Shown piece after piece: positions 1 to 10,531 of a DNA stretch of 64,000 bases (position 1 is its first letter; each line of letters begins with the position of its first letter). Origin of the DNA: Acephala macrosclerotiorum (Eukaryota > Ascomycota > Leotiomycetes > Helotiales > Mollisiaceae); contig MU119451.1 in NCBI GenBank assembly GCA_014904845.1, forward strand, positions 18,078 through 82,077, written 5' to 3'. The notes beneath the pieces were generated by a model, which worked only from the letters and a program-made list of their open reading frames with translations, did not search any database and was not told the origin of the DNA. Position numbers and translations under genes: made by a program.

Positions 1-2
1 AT

Positions 3-3000
3 GGTGCGTCTCTGGATGAGATCAAGTCGCTGTCAGCTGATTCGGCCCCTGCACCAACTACAGATCTTTCAGGCTTGGAAACACAACTCATTGCTATCAC
101 TGCGGTTCTAGATGAGCATAAGGTCGCCCTCGCTGAAGTAAGAGCAACTGGTCTTGCTTCACACAAACTGCACACAGCATATGCCACATCGCTCGATGAC
201 ATCAAGGCCAGATCAATCGAGCCTGTAGCCACTGCATCAACGTTCGACATCTCAAGCTTGGAGACCCAGATGGCAAGCATCAACTCGTCAATCGATGAAA
301 TCAAAGCCAAGTCCCTTGAACCTGCCGCCAGTGCAGTTCCAGTTGATCTTTCAGGGCTTGAGACTCAGCTTGCAGGTCTCGCTAGCATGTTAGAAGAGCA
401 CAAGGCGACCTTGTCTGAGGTCAAGGCTACGAGTCTTGCATCACACGACTTGCATACAGCTCAAGCAACATCACTCGACGAAATCAAATCTAGGTCCATC
501 AAGCCTTCTGTTGCACCGGCCGTTGTTGACCTTTCTGGCCTGGAGACACAACTAAACACCATCGCCGCTTCTTTGGATGAGCATAAAACCATATTGTCAA
601 TCCTTGCAAACACCTCATCTGAGTCTCACCTCTCCTACACTGCCGCTCTCATAGAGCTCAAAGATGCTGCGCTCACCAACGTCGAGTCTCATTCATCCCA
701 TGCCGCTGCACTTTCAGATATCAAGGACGCGACATCCTCGTGGAACGAGGCTCATTCTGCAAACGCATTCACTCTGGCGGAAATCAGGGATGCTGCTTTT
801 GCAAGCAATGAGAGTCATTTGTCGCATGCTGTGGCTTTGAGTGAGTTGAAAGATGCAACCGCCAAGGCAAACGAGGCTCATGCTTCTCATACCGCTGCCT
901 TTGCTGACTTGAAGTCTGTCCAGCCCGTTGAAGTGGCACCAGTCTCTGAGGAGGTCATTGATCTTTCCCCGATCGAGGGACATCTTGCAACCATCATCGG
1001 CACTCTGGAAGGCCAAACAGCAACCTTGGCTGAGATCAAAGAGGCCTCTTCACAAGCCAGCCCCGAACTCCTCGCCTCCGTCAAAGTCTCCCACGACCTC
1101 CTCACATCTCACACCGCCCTTCTGGACGCTATCAAAGACGCCTCCTCCCATGAAGACACCTTGACCAACATCACCGAACTAAAATCCATAATATCAGACT
1201 CTCACGCCGAGCACAGCACCCTCTTCAAAGACCTGCACACCGAAATCAAAGATTCCCACTCCTCCCTCGACAGCGCAAAAGAGAAAATCGATAGCGTCGC
1301 TGCACAAATAGACATCAACCACACGACAGTCACAACATCCATCACTACTCTTTCTGATGAGTTGAAAGCTGAGGTCGATGCTACGGGAACTCATGTTTCT
1401 GATCAAATCATCAATCTGTCAAGCAACCTAGGGTCCGTCAATCTGGCTGTTGCGGGATGTACCCAGAGTTCCAAATCTGTGGAAGGGAAGCTCGAAAACC
1501 TAGAATCAAGCATCAAACAAACTGGTTCTTTCGTCGTAGGTCTCTACGAAGGCGTTCATTTGAATGATACTGGAGTCGGACAACTGCAGGAGCAGCTCGT
1601 TACTTGGGTTATAAAAGGCCGAGGAACCGGTTTCCAGACGCCAGTGGAGAGTTTGCCTGTTGAGGGTACGAATGTTGTAGTAGAGGATGGAGAGAAGGGA
1701 AAGGGATTAGAGCCTCCGATAGCTGAGGGGGCTTGGTTTAAGAAAAAGGAGACGAGGAGGGCAGTTAGTCCGAGTCCATTGAGGGAAGTGGAGACTGTTA
1801 GTCCGCCTGCGGAGTTGCAGGGTCCGCTGGTTGAAGAGGGTGAGGAAATGGAGGAGGAGATGCCCAGTATTGATGCTGTGTTGAAGAAAGAGGTCGCTCC
1901 CGAGACGACTGAGCTAGCTGGGAAGTCTCACTCTCATCTCGCTGAAGGGATTGGCGCCGCTGTTCTTGGCGGTGCGGCGGTTGCTAGTGCTGCGGCTTGG
2001 CTATCCTATGATGATGAGGATAATGTCAAGGAAGCAGATGACAGTACAAATGCCCCAGCTGTCCAGTCTGAGACCCCGCCATCTGATGAAAGCAAGGAAA
2101 TTGAGGAACCCGAGCCCGCCGAGCCCGATGCTGCCATCGAGGAAACCTCTGCTCCACAAGAAGAACCGGTAGCCAAGAGCCAGGAAAGCAAGGAGATTGA
2201 AGAGCCTCATGAAACTGTCGCCGAGCAACTGGCAATTCCTGACCCCTTAGTTAAAAGTATCCCTGTCGAGACCGAGATCTCTCCAGACGAAAGCAATCAG
2301 ATTGAGAAGCCCATGCTTACCGAGCCCGAAGCTGCCATTGAGGAAACTGCTATCGCCGAGCCTTTGGAAGAGAGTCCAGCTGTCGAGGCTGAAATAACAG
2401 AAGCCCAAGCCAGCGAGAAACCTAAAGAGGTTATAGCTGAGACGCCAGCTGTTGACGAATCTTTGGAGGAGAGCCCTGCTGTCGAATCATCGGAGGATAT
2501 CAAAGAAGTCGAAAAGCCTATCGCTGAAGCCCCAACCGAAGAGACCGCCATTCCAAAAACTTTGGAGGAGCCTGTTGCTGTCGAATCGATCGAAGAAGCT
2601 AAGGAGATTGAAGAGCATCCCGTCACAGCATTTGAGATCCCAGCTGAGGACGACGCTATTCCAGAGCCCTTGGAGGAGTCTATTCCTGTCGAATCAACGG
2701 AAGAGCTAATTACCACAGAGCCTGAGGCTGGAGCTGGAGAAACCGCTGCCCCGGAAATTTTGGAAGAATCCCCAATTATCGAAGACGAGATGCCTCAAGA
2801 GAGTAAGGACATCGAGGAAAATATCCCAGCTGAAATCGAGGAGTCTTCTCAACCTGCCATCGAAGAAGAAGCATCTGCTGTTGAATCGGAATCAATCGAG
2901 GCCAAGGACGAGCCGGCAGAGGAGGCCATTGTCCCAGACCAGGCAGATGACCTTGCCGTTGAAGTTGCCACAATTGAGGAAAGCAAAGACATCGATGAGT

Positions 3001-5789
3001 TGACACCAATCGAACACGAGCCTGCCGTTGATGAGAATTCTATTCCCGAGCCAGTGGAAGAAAGTCATGCTTTGGAAACGGAAACAGCAGAGGAGAGTAC
3101 CCCCATTGAGGCCCATGAGCCAACCGAGCACGCTGAAAAGCCAGAAGAAGCTATCCATGACGACGCTGCTCCGGAGAAGCCCGAAGAATCCGCTCACGCT
3201 GACTCCCAAAAGTCAATCGATGAAGCCAAGGATACTGATGACTCTCCCGCTGCTGGGCCTGAAATTCCAGCTGAGGAGGCTACAATCGAAGAACCGGCTG
3301 AACACGCCAAGGAAATCGAAGAATCTCCCGCCGTCGAGGCCGAACTTCTCACCGAAGATACACTAGCCGAAGAGCCAACTCTGTCCTTGGAAACCGCCGT
3401 TGAAGAGCCTATCATTGGGCACGAGGCTATTCCGGCCGATGATGTCCAAGAGGACCAGGAACCAGCGACTACGGAACCAGAAGCCTCCAGCGAAGGAAAA
3501 GAGATCGTGAATGAAGACTCCCCGGCTTTGGAAGTTGCACCATCGGTTGACACGGAGGGGATTCACGAGCCACCTTCCGATGAGATCAACGAAGAAGTTC
3601 ACGAGCCAGAAAGCGAGCCAATATCCCATTTCCCTGAAGAAGAATCTGCTCCAGAAAGTCTCCCAACCGATGAAGTAAGTCGCGAGGAGCCAACTGTCGT
3701 GGAAGATGATCAGCCAAAGGAGAACGAGTCAGCAGCCAACGACATTGAGCCTGAAGCCCACAAGCCCGAGATTGAGCCCATAACTGAAACCGTTGAGGAA
3801 CAACCTGCTATAGAGTGTGAACCGATCGAACAAGAATCCCATTCAGAGTCTGTCGTTGCAGATGCTCTTCAACCGAGCCAACCAAGTGAGCCAGTCCCGG
3901 ACGAGTTCAAAAATGGATCTGTCGAGCCTGCCAATGAGTCCATTGTGGAATCGGGCAAGGATGCAGACGCCCCAGAGAGCGAGCTAGTTCAGGAGGATGA
4001 AGTTCACCCAGAATCCGATGCCATCGTGGCCGAGGAAGATCTGCCCAAAGTGGAGGAAAGCGCGCCAGCCGTGGAAGATGTCCACGATGAACCAAGTCCG
4101 GAAATCGAATATCCTGCCGATCATGCCCGAGACGAAGCCACGCCTGAGAGCGAAGACGCCAAGAATGAAGTGATCGAGGCCGAACCCACCCCGGAAGCTC
4201 ACGAGTCTGCCATCGAGGCCACAGAGAGCGACGCCATCTCAGCCGCCAATAAGGAAGTCCCAGCATCAAGTCCACCTGAGTTAGAGGCAGAAAGTGGGAC
4301 ACCTGAACATATCAAGGATGTTGAAAGCCATGAGGTCGAGCCAGAGACTGAAAGCACTCCGGAGCCCCAGGTCATCGACGACGAGAAAGAGGATGATCAC
4401 GCGGAAAGCCACGATATCACGACAACCGAGCATGAACCTATGGAGCCAGAAAGTGAGACAGTCGTCAATTCCCAGGAGATAGCAAAGGAGCCTCCAGAGG
4501 TGCATGATGCTGCGGAGACTAGGGATGAAGATGCTAGAGAAGTGCATGAGGCTACGCCCACAGAGTCAACTGTCTACGCTGTCGAGCATCCCTCAGAAGA
4601 GATGACCGAGTTGGGGCAAGAAAGCCCGCGCGATCCAGAACCTACTCCCGTTGAGCTAACTGATGACGAATATTCAACAATCGTGGATGACTCTCACCCT
4701 ACAGAATATGTTCCAGAAAGCATGCAAGCAACAACCGCAGCAACATCCGAGGCTGGAGGCGCTCTCATTGAAGATCTGAAGGATGTTGACGACTCTCGCC
4801 TCGCAGAATCAACTCATGAAGATCTTCCCAGTTCCCCATTCATCAAAGAGCTTGAAAGCAAATACCCAACTGCACACTTCGAAGCCGAAAACTCTCATGA
4901 AGACGAACCTGCCGCTCTAGAATTTGGAGAACCACATCCATCACCTATCTCAGAATACCATCCCTCCTCTCTAATCCACGAGCCTACCGCAGAGGACGAT
5001 GACAGTGATAGCCCGGAAGAGCATGAAGGTATCCCCATTAGAAGTCATGAACACGTCTCTCCACCGCTGGACGGCCCCATTCAATCTCACTCCGTCCCCT
5101 GCTCGGGACTTCATGCTGACTCCACGCCGTTTGAAGAGATTGACGAGCCAATTTTCACGCATGCAGGTAGTACCGGACTTCATCAAGCAGTCCATCAGGA
5201 CGATACATATGGACATGAAGCAGAGGCAGACGATTGGCATCTAACAGCAGCCCACCATGAGCCAGCCCAGGCTGCTTTCGAAAACGGTGATGAAGAAGAT
5301 GCAGGTACTCCTTTGACCGCTGTCAGACATGAGTTCACACACACTTTGCCGCACTGGTCCGGTGAGGAGGAACCTCTCACGCCTTCGCCTCTTGCAGCAC
5401 ACGCCATTGCTCACCACGAAGAGGATGAGTTGGAGGAGACAGAACATCAACAGAGCCATGCAATCCCTCATCACGATGAGGATGACGATGAGTCTGTTAC
5501 ACCTCAGCATGATCCGTCACACAGCGCTAGCCCCAGTGAGGACGGCAGTGAAGAAGAGGAGGCTCATCACGAGCCAAGTCAAGCCATATCTCACCCCGAA
5601 GCCAACTCCGAGGACGAGAAAGTAGAATCTTCTCCAGTACTCTCGCACCCATCGGCTCACTCGGCCCTCCACGAAGACAGCGATGAGGACGACGTCACCC
5701 CAGTGACCAAACACAATTCTCATTACGACGAAAACGAGGAAAACGATGAACCTCACGACTCACCAGCATTCTCTGGAGGCTTCGCTTAA
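3..5789 (+). CDS. Giant repeat-rich acidic protein, 3' part only (5' end outside window)
   Basis: The frame is open from base 3 to a TAA at 5787-5789, about 1,928 residues, and the repeat pattern already runs at the left edge, so the true start lies upstream; the ATG at 75 is internal. The N-terminal third is helical: copies of a unit of about 60 residues starting DLSGLETQL and holding LDEHK, SLASH and SLDEIK motifs, then four units of about 21 residues of the form SHxSHAxALSELKDA, then coiled-coil-like sequence to about residue 500. A short Gly/Ala hydrophobic patch (AVLGGAAVASAAAWL) lies near residue 630. The remaining roughly 1,250 residues are Glu/Pro/Ala-rich degenerate repeats (forms of EEPxxVES, PEPLEES), becoming His/Asp-rich at the C-terminus. 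I recognise no catalytic domain. Very long, acidic, repeat-filled fungal proteins include the Woronin-body tether leashin ('involucrin repeat' annotations); that link is speculation. Confidence 0.85.
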   Translation, partial: GASLDEIKSLSADSAPAPTTDLSGLETQLIAITAVLDEHKVALAEVRATGLASHKLHTAYATSLDDIKARSIEPVATASTFDISSLETQMASINSSIDEIKAKSLEPAASAVPVDLSGLETQLAGLASMLEEHKATLSEVKATSLASHDLHTAQATSLDEIKSRSIKPSVAPAVVDLSGLETQLNTIAASLDEHKTILSILANTSSESHLSYTAALIELKDAALTNVESHSSHAAALSDIKDATSSWNEAHSANAFTLAEIRDAAFASNESHLSHAVALSELKDATAKANEAHASHTAAFADLKSVQPVEVAPVSEEVIDLSPIEGHLATIIGTLEGQTATLAEIKEASSQASPELLASVKVSHDLLTSHTALLDAIKDASSHEDTLTNITELKSIISDSHAEHSTLFKDLHTEIKDSHSSLDSAKEKIDSVAAQIDINHTTVTTSITTLSDELKAEVDATGTHVSDQIINLSSNLGSVNLAVAGCTQSSKSVEGKLENLESSIKQTGSFVVGLYEGVHLNDTGVGQLQEQLVTWVIKGRGTGFQTPVESLPVEGTNVVVEDGEKGKGLEPPIAEGAWFKKKETRRAVSPSPLREVETVSPPAELQGPLVEEGEEMEEEMPSIDAVLKKEVAPETTELAGKSHSHLAEGIGAAVLGGAAVASAAAWLSYDDEDNVKEADDSTNAPAVQSETPPSDESKEIEEPEPAEPDAAIEETSAPQEEPVAKSQESKEIEEPHETVAEQLAIPDPLVKSIPVETEISPDESNQIEKPMLTEPEAAIEETAIAEPLEESPAVEAEITEAQASEKPKEVIAETPAVDESLEESPAVESSEDIKEVEKPIAEAPTEETAIPKTLEEPVAVESIEEAKEIEEHPVTAFEIPAEDDAIPEPLEESIPVESTEELITTEPEAGAGETAAPEILEESPIIEDEMPQESKDIEENIPAEIEESSQPAIEEEASAVESESIEAKDEPAEEAIVPDQADDLAVEVATIEESKDIDELTPIEHEPAVDENSIPEPVEESHALETETAEESTPIEAHEPTEHAEKPEEAIHDDAAPEKPEESAHADSQKSIDEAKDTDDSPAAGPEIPAEEATIEEPAEHAKEIEESPAVEAELLTEDTLAEEPTLSLETAVEEPIIGHEAIPADDVQEDQEPATTEPEASSEGKEIVNEDSPALEVAPSVDTEGIHEPPSDEINEEVHEPESEPISHFPEEESAPESLPTDEVSREEPTVVEDDQPKENESAANDIEPEAHKPEIEPITETVEEQPAIECEPIEQESHSESVVADALQPSQPSEPVPDEFKNGSVEPANESIVESGKDADAPESELVQEDEVHPESDAIVAEEDLPKVEESAPAVEDVHDEPSPEIEYPADHARDEATPESEDAKNEVIEAEPTPEAHESAIEATESDAISAANKEVPASSPPELEAESGTPEHIKDVESHEVEPETESTPEPQVIDDEKEDDHAESHDITTTEHEPMEPESETVVNSQEIAKEPPEVHDAAETRDEDAREVHEATPTESTVYAVEHPSEEMTELGQESPRDPEPTPVELTDDEYSTIVDDSHPTEYVPESMQATTAATSEAGGALIEDLKDVDDSRLAESTHEDLPSSPFIKELESKYPTAHFEAENSHEDEPAALEFGEPHPSPISEYHPSSLIHEPTAEDDDSDSPEEHEGIPIRSHEHVSPPLDGPIQSHSVPCSGLHADSTPFEEIDEPIFTHAGSTGLHQAVHQDDTYGHEAEADDWHLTAAHHEPAQAAFENGDEEDAGTPLTAVRHEFTHTLPHWSGEEEPLTPSPLAAHAIAHHEEDELEETEHQQSHAIPHHDEDDDESVTPQHDPSHSASPSEDGSEEEEAHHEPSQAISHPEANSEDEKVESSPVLSHPSAHSALHEDSDEDDVTPVTKHNSHYDENEENDEPHDSPAFSGGFA

Positions 5790-7842
5790 GCCCTCTCTCT
5801 GCCTTCTACATTCGATGTACGATTTCGTTGCGGGTGGATGTAAAGTAATGCTTGGATAGCAGGATACTTTCACTTCTATATTTCTTTTCTTGTTTGTGGT
5901 CTGGGATGCCTTTATTTTGTAGTATTTAAAAAGTTTGAGTATTATTTAATTTTATGTTTGATTTGATGTAGGGTATTGTTTGGAATGGAAGAATGGATAG
6001 TATAGGAAGGATTGGAATGGGAGTGTGGAGTTGAATGTTTGTCTTTGGATTGTGTTTTTTATATACGAATATATGATATCTTTCAATTCATTCAATTACC
6101 TGTGTCTAGTTTGTAGCGCGCGTTGGTGGTGAATAAAAGGGCTGCGATGATAAGGGTCGCAAGGTGATTGCAAGTGCAGAAGTCTTTCCGACTGCTTGAC
6201 GAGTTCCTGGATTACATTTACAACTTTTAAGTAGCCAAAAAGTCCCATGTGATCTGGGCCTTCACCTACTAAAGTACTGGAGGTCTTCGACTACGGGTAA
6301 GGCTGTTTATCTAATTTCATGATAGAAAAGGTTAGCTTTCTGCGTGGGGCTTCAAAGTGCCCGACAGATTTCTGGACAAGTTGAATACGAGGCTATGAGG
6401 ATGTTGAGATGGCATTTTGGCACGTGATGGAGCTAAGGATAAAACTCTGATTTCGAGCTCTTACGAAGGGCCGGTTAAAAAGTATTGAGCCATGGTCCGA
6501 GCTTTCCTCTCCCAAATACTTGATTTTTGGTAGGGAAAATCACGTGCATGGCTCAATACTTTTTATGTCCTGTCTCTCCATCGGGGAACCAAATAGGCCG
6601 ATTTGAACAGGCGAGGATATTAAAAGTCTAGAATAGTCAGAAACTTTGTACCTCGAAACCTGGTTTTATTGTTTGTTGATAACGTTGCAGATTTGTCGAA
6701 TTTTGGCACGTCGTCAAAATCGGCCGTTTCTCCGCCAAAGAGCCTGAGGTTAGGGGAGTCTCGCTAAATTACCCTGTAAATACAGGCATGGTGCCCTGAA
6801 GCCGAAATGGCAGTCGCTAAGCCTTGTCAAGCCCTGAAAGAGAGTGTCTAGTGCTTGAGCGCTGTGATGACCCTGAAAGTGTATTTGGAGTGCAAAGTTT
6901 GTGAATGCAGTGGGTAGCCTGAACTCTCCATACTTATGACTGCAAGATCTACACACTGGCGATTGAGGCAAGGTTCACCGATGATAGAGCCGAGTGTAAG
7001 TAGAAGGTTATGCTTTTGCTGTGGCTAGGCTAGCGGGTTCGATAGTATTTCAACCCACTCCTGAGCAGACTAGCACACTAGCAGAACAGCTCTTAGCTTC
7101 AAACATTCGCTATCCGTCAGCCTTGAAATTTAACAGTGAATGTAAATTCATGGTCTTGTTTTTGACCTGCCGATGGAAGCAAAGTTACCACCGTACCGGA
7201 CTTGCAGAGGTTGATCTTATAAGGTCTTGTTAGTTTACGCCCCCTAGTCTATGCGAGTATTTCAATGCTGTGGACTTGTCTCTGTTTGCTGGAACATTAC
7301 CCAGACTTTGCCCATGTACCCCTTCATCTGTGCTCTGCGTGAATTCTAAGGGAAAATGTGACATTTTCAACTGACTGATTGATACCTTGGTTGGAAGTGC
7401 ACGGCTGAAGAGATGAAGTCGTTCTCGCATCAAATATTCTAAGAGAACGTATGGACTAGCTCGACGACAACGGTCTCCAGCTCTTCTACTTTTCATAGAC
7501 CAGTAATCAAACGTAACGAGGAGAGAATGTTTAGCCTTAATATACCCCAATAAGAGTGCATTTTTCTACCTAGAGGGTGGCTTTTCTTATATTCATCTTA
7601 GGAAGACTCTAAAGTTGGTAGCTCCGACATATTGTTTTGTATAATATATGCGCATCCTAGGAATCATCTCTGGAATAGATCAAAAAATTGCTTCGCGCCG
7701 GGAGGGACTTCATTGTAATATCAAATTCAGGTTTCATCGTAAAACTAAGCAAATAGAATAGGTCCAGTAACGCCGCTCCACAACATGCGACGCAGTGTCA
7801 AAAAAGCCGACCTCAAATTTAATTTTGTTAATTTTATAGTTG
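5790..7842. other. Intergenic region, 2 kb
   Basis: Holds the 3' flank of the giant-protein gene (T-rich, with TATA-like and poly-T runs at 5860-6080). ORFs here are under 110 codons, overlap on both strands and show no recognisable motif. The one structured item is the 86-bp hairpin element listed separately. Confidence 0.6.
6478..6563. mobile_element. Mini inverted-repeat element with TA flanks
   Basis: AAAAGTATTGAGCCATG at 6478-6494 is repeated perfectly in inverse orientation as CATGGCTCAATACTTTT at 6547-6563. Each arm is bordered on its outer side by TA (6476-6477 and 6564-6565). The loop is only about 52 bases and contains CACGTG next to the right arm. A TA target duplication plus matched termini is the signature of Tc1/mariner-type non-autonomous elements. 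The very small size means it could instead be a simple hairpin of other origin. Confidence 0.5.
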
Positions 7843-8240
7843 ACCGACATCCAAATTCAAGATAACGGCTTCAACTACTGACAATCGTTTTCTTACAACT
7901 CACAAAGCTTCTGCTGTGTATCATGGCACCAAAGAGGTCGTCGTCGTCTCACCCTTGGATGGCGTCTTCGAAAGTATCAAGAACCTAACATCCGCTTTCA
8001 AGGACACAATGGTATGTGTTAGAGTCATAGCTAGTCTCATCGCAATCTCCAATTCATACACGGAATAGGAAGCTGATAACTTTTGCACTGAATCCCCGCT
8101 GCGAGATCTCTACGGCAAAGGCAAACTTCGAGAGACATACACCGAGGCTAAGAATTTCGTCGACACCAGGAGAGTTGAAAGAATGACCAACATCGAAAAG
8201 AACTCTACGAAAACACAAAGGTGGACCCTTTCCCCGAACA

Positions 8241-8248
8241 CTGCGAAC
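8241..8248. repeat. Target site duplication, left copy
   Basis: CTGCGAAC directly outside the left TIR; an identical copy sits directly outside the right TIR at 9618-9625. In the uninterrupted gene these bases encode part of the Cys-Glu-Pro stretch. Confidence 0.8.
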
Positions 8249-9617
8249 TAGGCTGCTCGCAAAAAAACCATGGGGTGTGGAGCCCCATTTCTATCTCACT
8301 TTATAAAGTAGATCTGGGTAGAGTTTTTTTTTAAGAGTTTCTCACGAGTAAAGTTTTATTTTTTAGTTCTTCACTTATAAAGCTTTATAGGACTCCATTT
8401 AAAAATATAATATTATCGTTTCGAATTAAAATTAAACTAATTACGTAATTAAATTAAAAATATATTAAATAATTTAATATTTAATATTTTTAGTTTTTTA
8501 AATAAAATTTTATATAATTTATAAATACGTAAAATAATTTTAAATTTATTATAATATTTATTAATTTAATTAGTAAAATAATTAATAAAAAAAAAATATA
8601 ATTTAAATTAAATTTTAAAATTATTTAAATTTTAAACTTTAAATTAAATTGTATATAAATAGTTTTTTTCGAGTTTTTTTTTTTTTAATTTTTTATTATA
8701 ATTATTTTTAAGTTTATGAATCGATTTTTTTCGATTTTTAAAATATAAAAATATAAATACGAAATTTTTAAAACGATTTAATTAAATTTAAAATCGATTA
8801 AACGATTATTAAATAAACGAGCAAATTATAAAAATATTAAAAATAAAAATATATTAACTTTTTATTATATTATTATTTAGTTTGCAAATCGATTTTCTCG
8901 ATTTTCAAAATATAAATATATAAATACGAAACTTTTAAAACGATTTAATCGAATTTAAAATCGATTAAACGATTATTAAATAAACGAGCAAATCGCGAAA
9001 ATATCAAAAATAAAAATAAATATATTTAAAAATAAAATGCTTAAAAGTTTAACGCTTAACAGCTCGAGAGTTTAACGCTCGACTCGACGCTCGAGAGTTC
9101 GACCATTGAAAGTTTAACGTTCGATTCGACGCTCGATATTATTTAACTCGAAATAAATATTATAAAAAAATAAATTTAAAATTATTTTATACATTTATAA
9201 ACTATATAAAACTCTATTTAAAAAACTAAAATACAAAATGCCGAATCACTTAATATATTCTCAATTTAATCACGTGATTAAACTAATTCTAATTCGAAAC
9301 GATAATACTAGTCTAATTTTATATTATTATATTATTTTTAAAAATTTTAATTAAATTATATTTATTTTATAATATTTAATTTTTTATTAATTTTTTTTAT
9401 TAATTTTTTTATTAATCTTTTTTTTTTAATTAAATTTTAATATATTTCAATAAATATATTTATATTTTTATATAATTTATACATTCTCTATAAGGGCCCC
9501 ACAAAATCTATAGAGGGACCCGTGGATGGAGGACTAATATATCTTCCTTTATAAAGGACTCGTGGGTAGGGAGAAATTTTTAAAACTCTATCCCATGGGT
9601 CCCCCACGAGCAGCCTA
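8249..9617. mobile_element. RIP-degraded hAT-like DNA transposon relic
   Basis: Terminal inverted repeats TAGGCTGCTCG (8249-8259) and CGAGCAGCCTA (9607-9617) match over 11 bases. Further in, they differ mainly by purine transitions (run of A on the left against run of G on the complement of the right, then CCATGGG on both). The element is bordered by an exact 8-bp direct repeat CTGCGAAC at 8241-8248 and 9618-9625. An 8-bp duplication and TIRs starting TAGG are typical of the hAT superfamily. The interior of about 1.37 kb is almost pure A+T with no ORF, as expected after strong RIP, so any transposase is unrecognisable; it may have been non-autonomous. Confidence 0.8.
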
Positions 9618-10032
9618 CTGCGAACCATTCTTCCGAGATCTCCTCGCAACATTGAGTGCCTGCACCAGCAGCTCCGTTGAGACAATCGAACTGCAGCAAA
9701 CCTGCCCATTCGAAATTGAGCGCTCTGGTATGGTACACGTCACCTCTTCCGTATTCATTGATAAGGTCCGCTATCTTACCATCTCCGTTGAACAAGATAT
9801 AGCAAAGATTCGTGCTGCAAAGCAAGATGCCAACAAGTTAAATGATATTATCGATAAATCGTCTAGCTTACGAAGTCTCGCCATTCAATGCGAGCCAGCT
9901 GAAATAGTCAGAGCCAAGCCGAGGAAGGCACGACTTGACCACCCGGTATTTGCCATCCCGTCGAAGGCTCTTGAAGATTTGAACGTGAATATTTGTGCCT
10001 CGGCCCATTGTCCGACTGCAATTGATTCTTGA

Positions 10033-10531
10033 CATCACTTTGGAAGTCATAAACTGAAGCAGGAGTTTGACCAGCAAAGATGAGGCACGGCGACGGGCCA
10101 CGTGCATCAGGTCTGCTCCAATAAATCATACTTCGTACAGAGCTCTCTAGCTGGGACCTTCTCATCTTCAAGATGTTCTATAAAGTGGCGTTCTGGAAAA
10201 TAGAAGGCTCTCATACTCTACATGGCAAGTATAGCTACTTGGAAAAGCAAACGAAAGCCGTATCGCAGAGAACTATCCATATAAAGTCAGGCCAGCCAAG
10301 ACAACTCAAGCCCAGGATATTAGCACGCCATATCCTTAACATAGCCTGCAAAAAGGCACTTCTCCTACGCAAATGTGTTTCAAGCTTTCTGATAGACTCC
10401 CACCCTGTCCCACTGATACCCCTCAAAGTTCCTTTGCTGAAGAGACGCACAACTGCTTGGTCCTCGTAGTGGCCTAAGACTCATTAGCACCATGCCTTTC
10501 CTAAAAAAAAAAAAAAAAAAAAAAAAAGGGT
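10033..10531. other. Intergenic region with a 25-A run
   Basis: No convincing gene. A homopolymer of 25 A residues occupies 10503-10527. It could be a retrocopy tail or a simple slippage tract; no intact retro-ORF precedes it. Confidence 0.5.

Larger units (their letters stand above)
7843..10032 (+). pseudogene. Decayed protein gene split by a transposon
   Basis: A reading frame of protein-like character begins near 7843 without a clear start. It runs through ...GTKEVVVVSPLDGVFES..., uses a plausible intron from GTATGT (8012) to TAG (8069), continues EADNFCTESPLRDLYG and reaches ...RRVERMTNIEK near 8203. A one-base frameshift there moves the frame to ELYENTKVDPFPEHCE, which stops at the insertion near 8248. 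The frame resumes at 9625 as PFFRDLLATLSACTSS and ends at TGA 10030-10032. Removing the element and one target copy joins the two sides exactly (EHCE to PFFRD). The right part has leucine-spaced segments (LRSLAI, ALEDLNV) resembling the LRR-like C-termini of fungal F-box proteins, but no F-box is visible and the family is not identified. Confidence 0.55.

Noticed and set aside
2297..2716. Minus-strand Ser-rich ORF inside the giant gene
   Set aside because: Antisense reading of the Glu/Ser repeats; composition is explained by the sense codons.
7021..7550. ORFs of 70 and 106 codons on opposite strands
   Set aside because: No motif, no splice support, near the length expected by chance.
8280..9480. 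Centromere or mitochondrial DNA insertion as explanation for the A+T block
   Set aside because: Matched TIRs and an exact 8-bp target duplication explain it as a mutated transposon; no mitochondrial gene motif is present.
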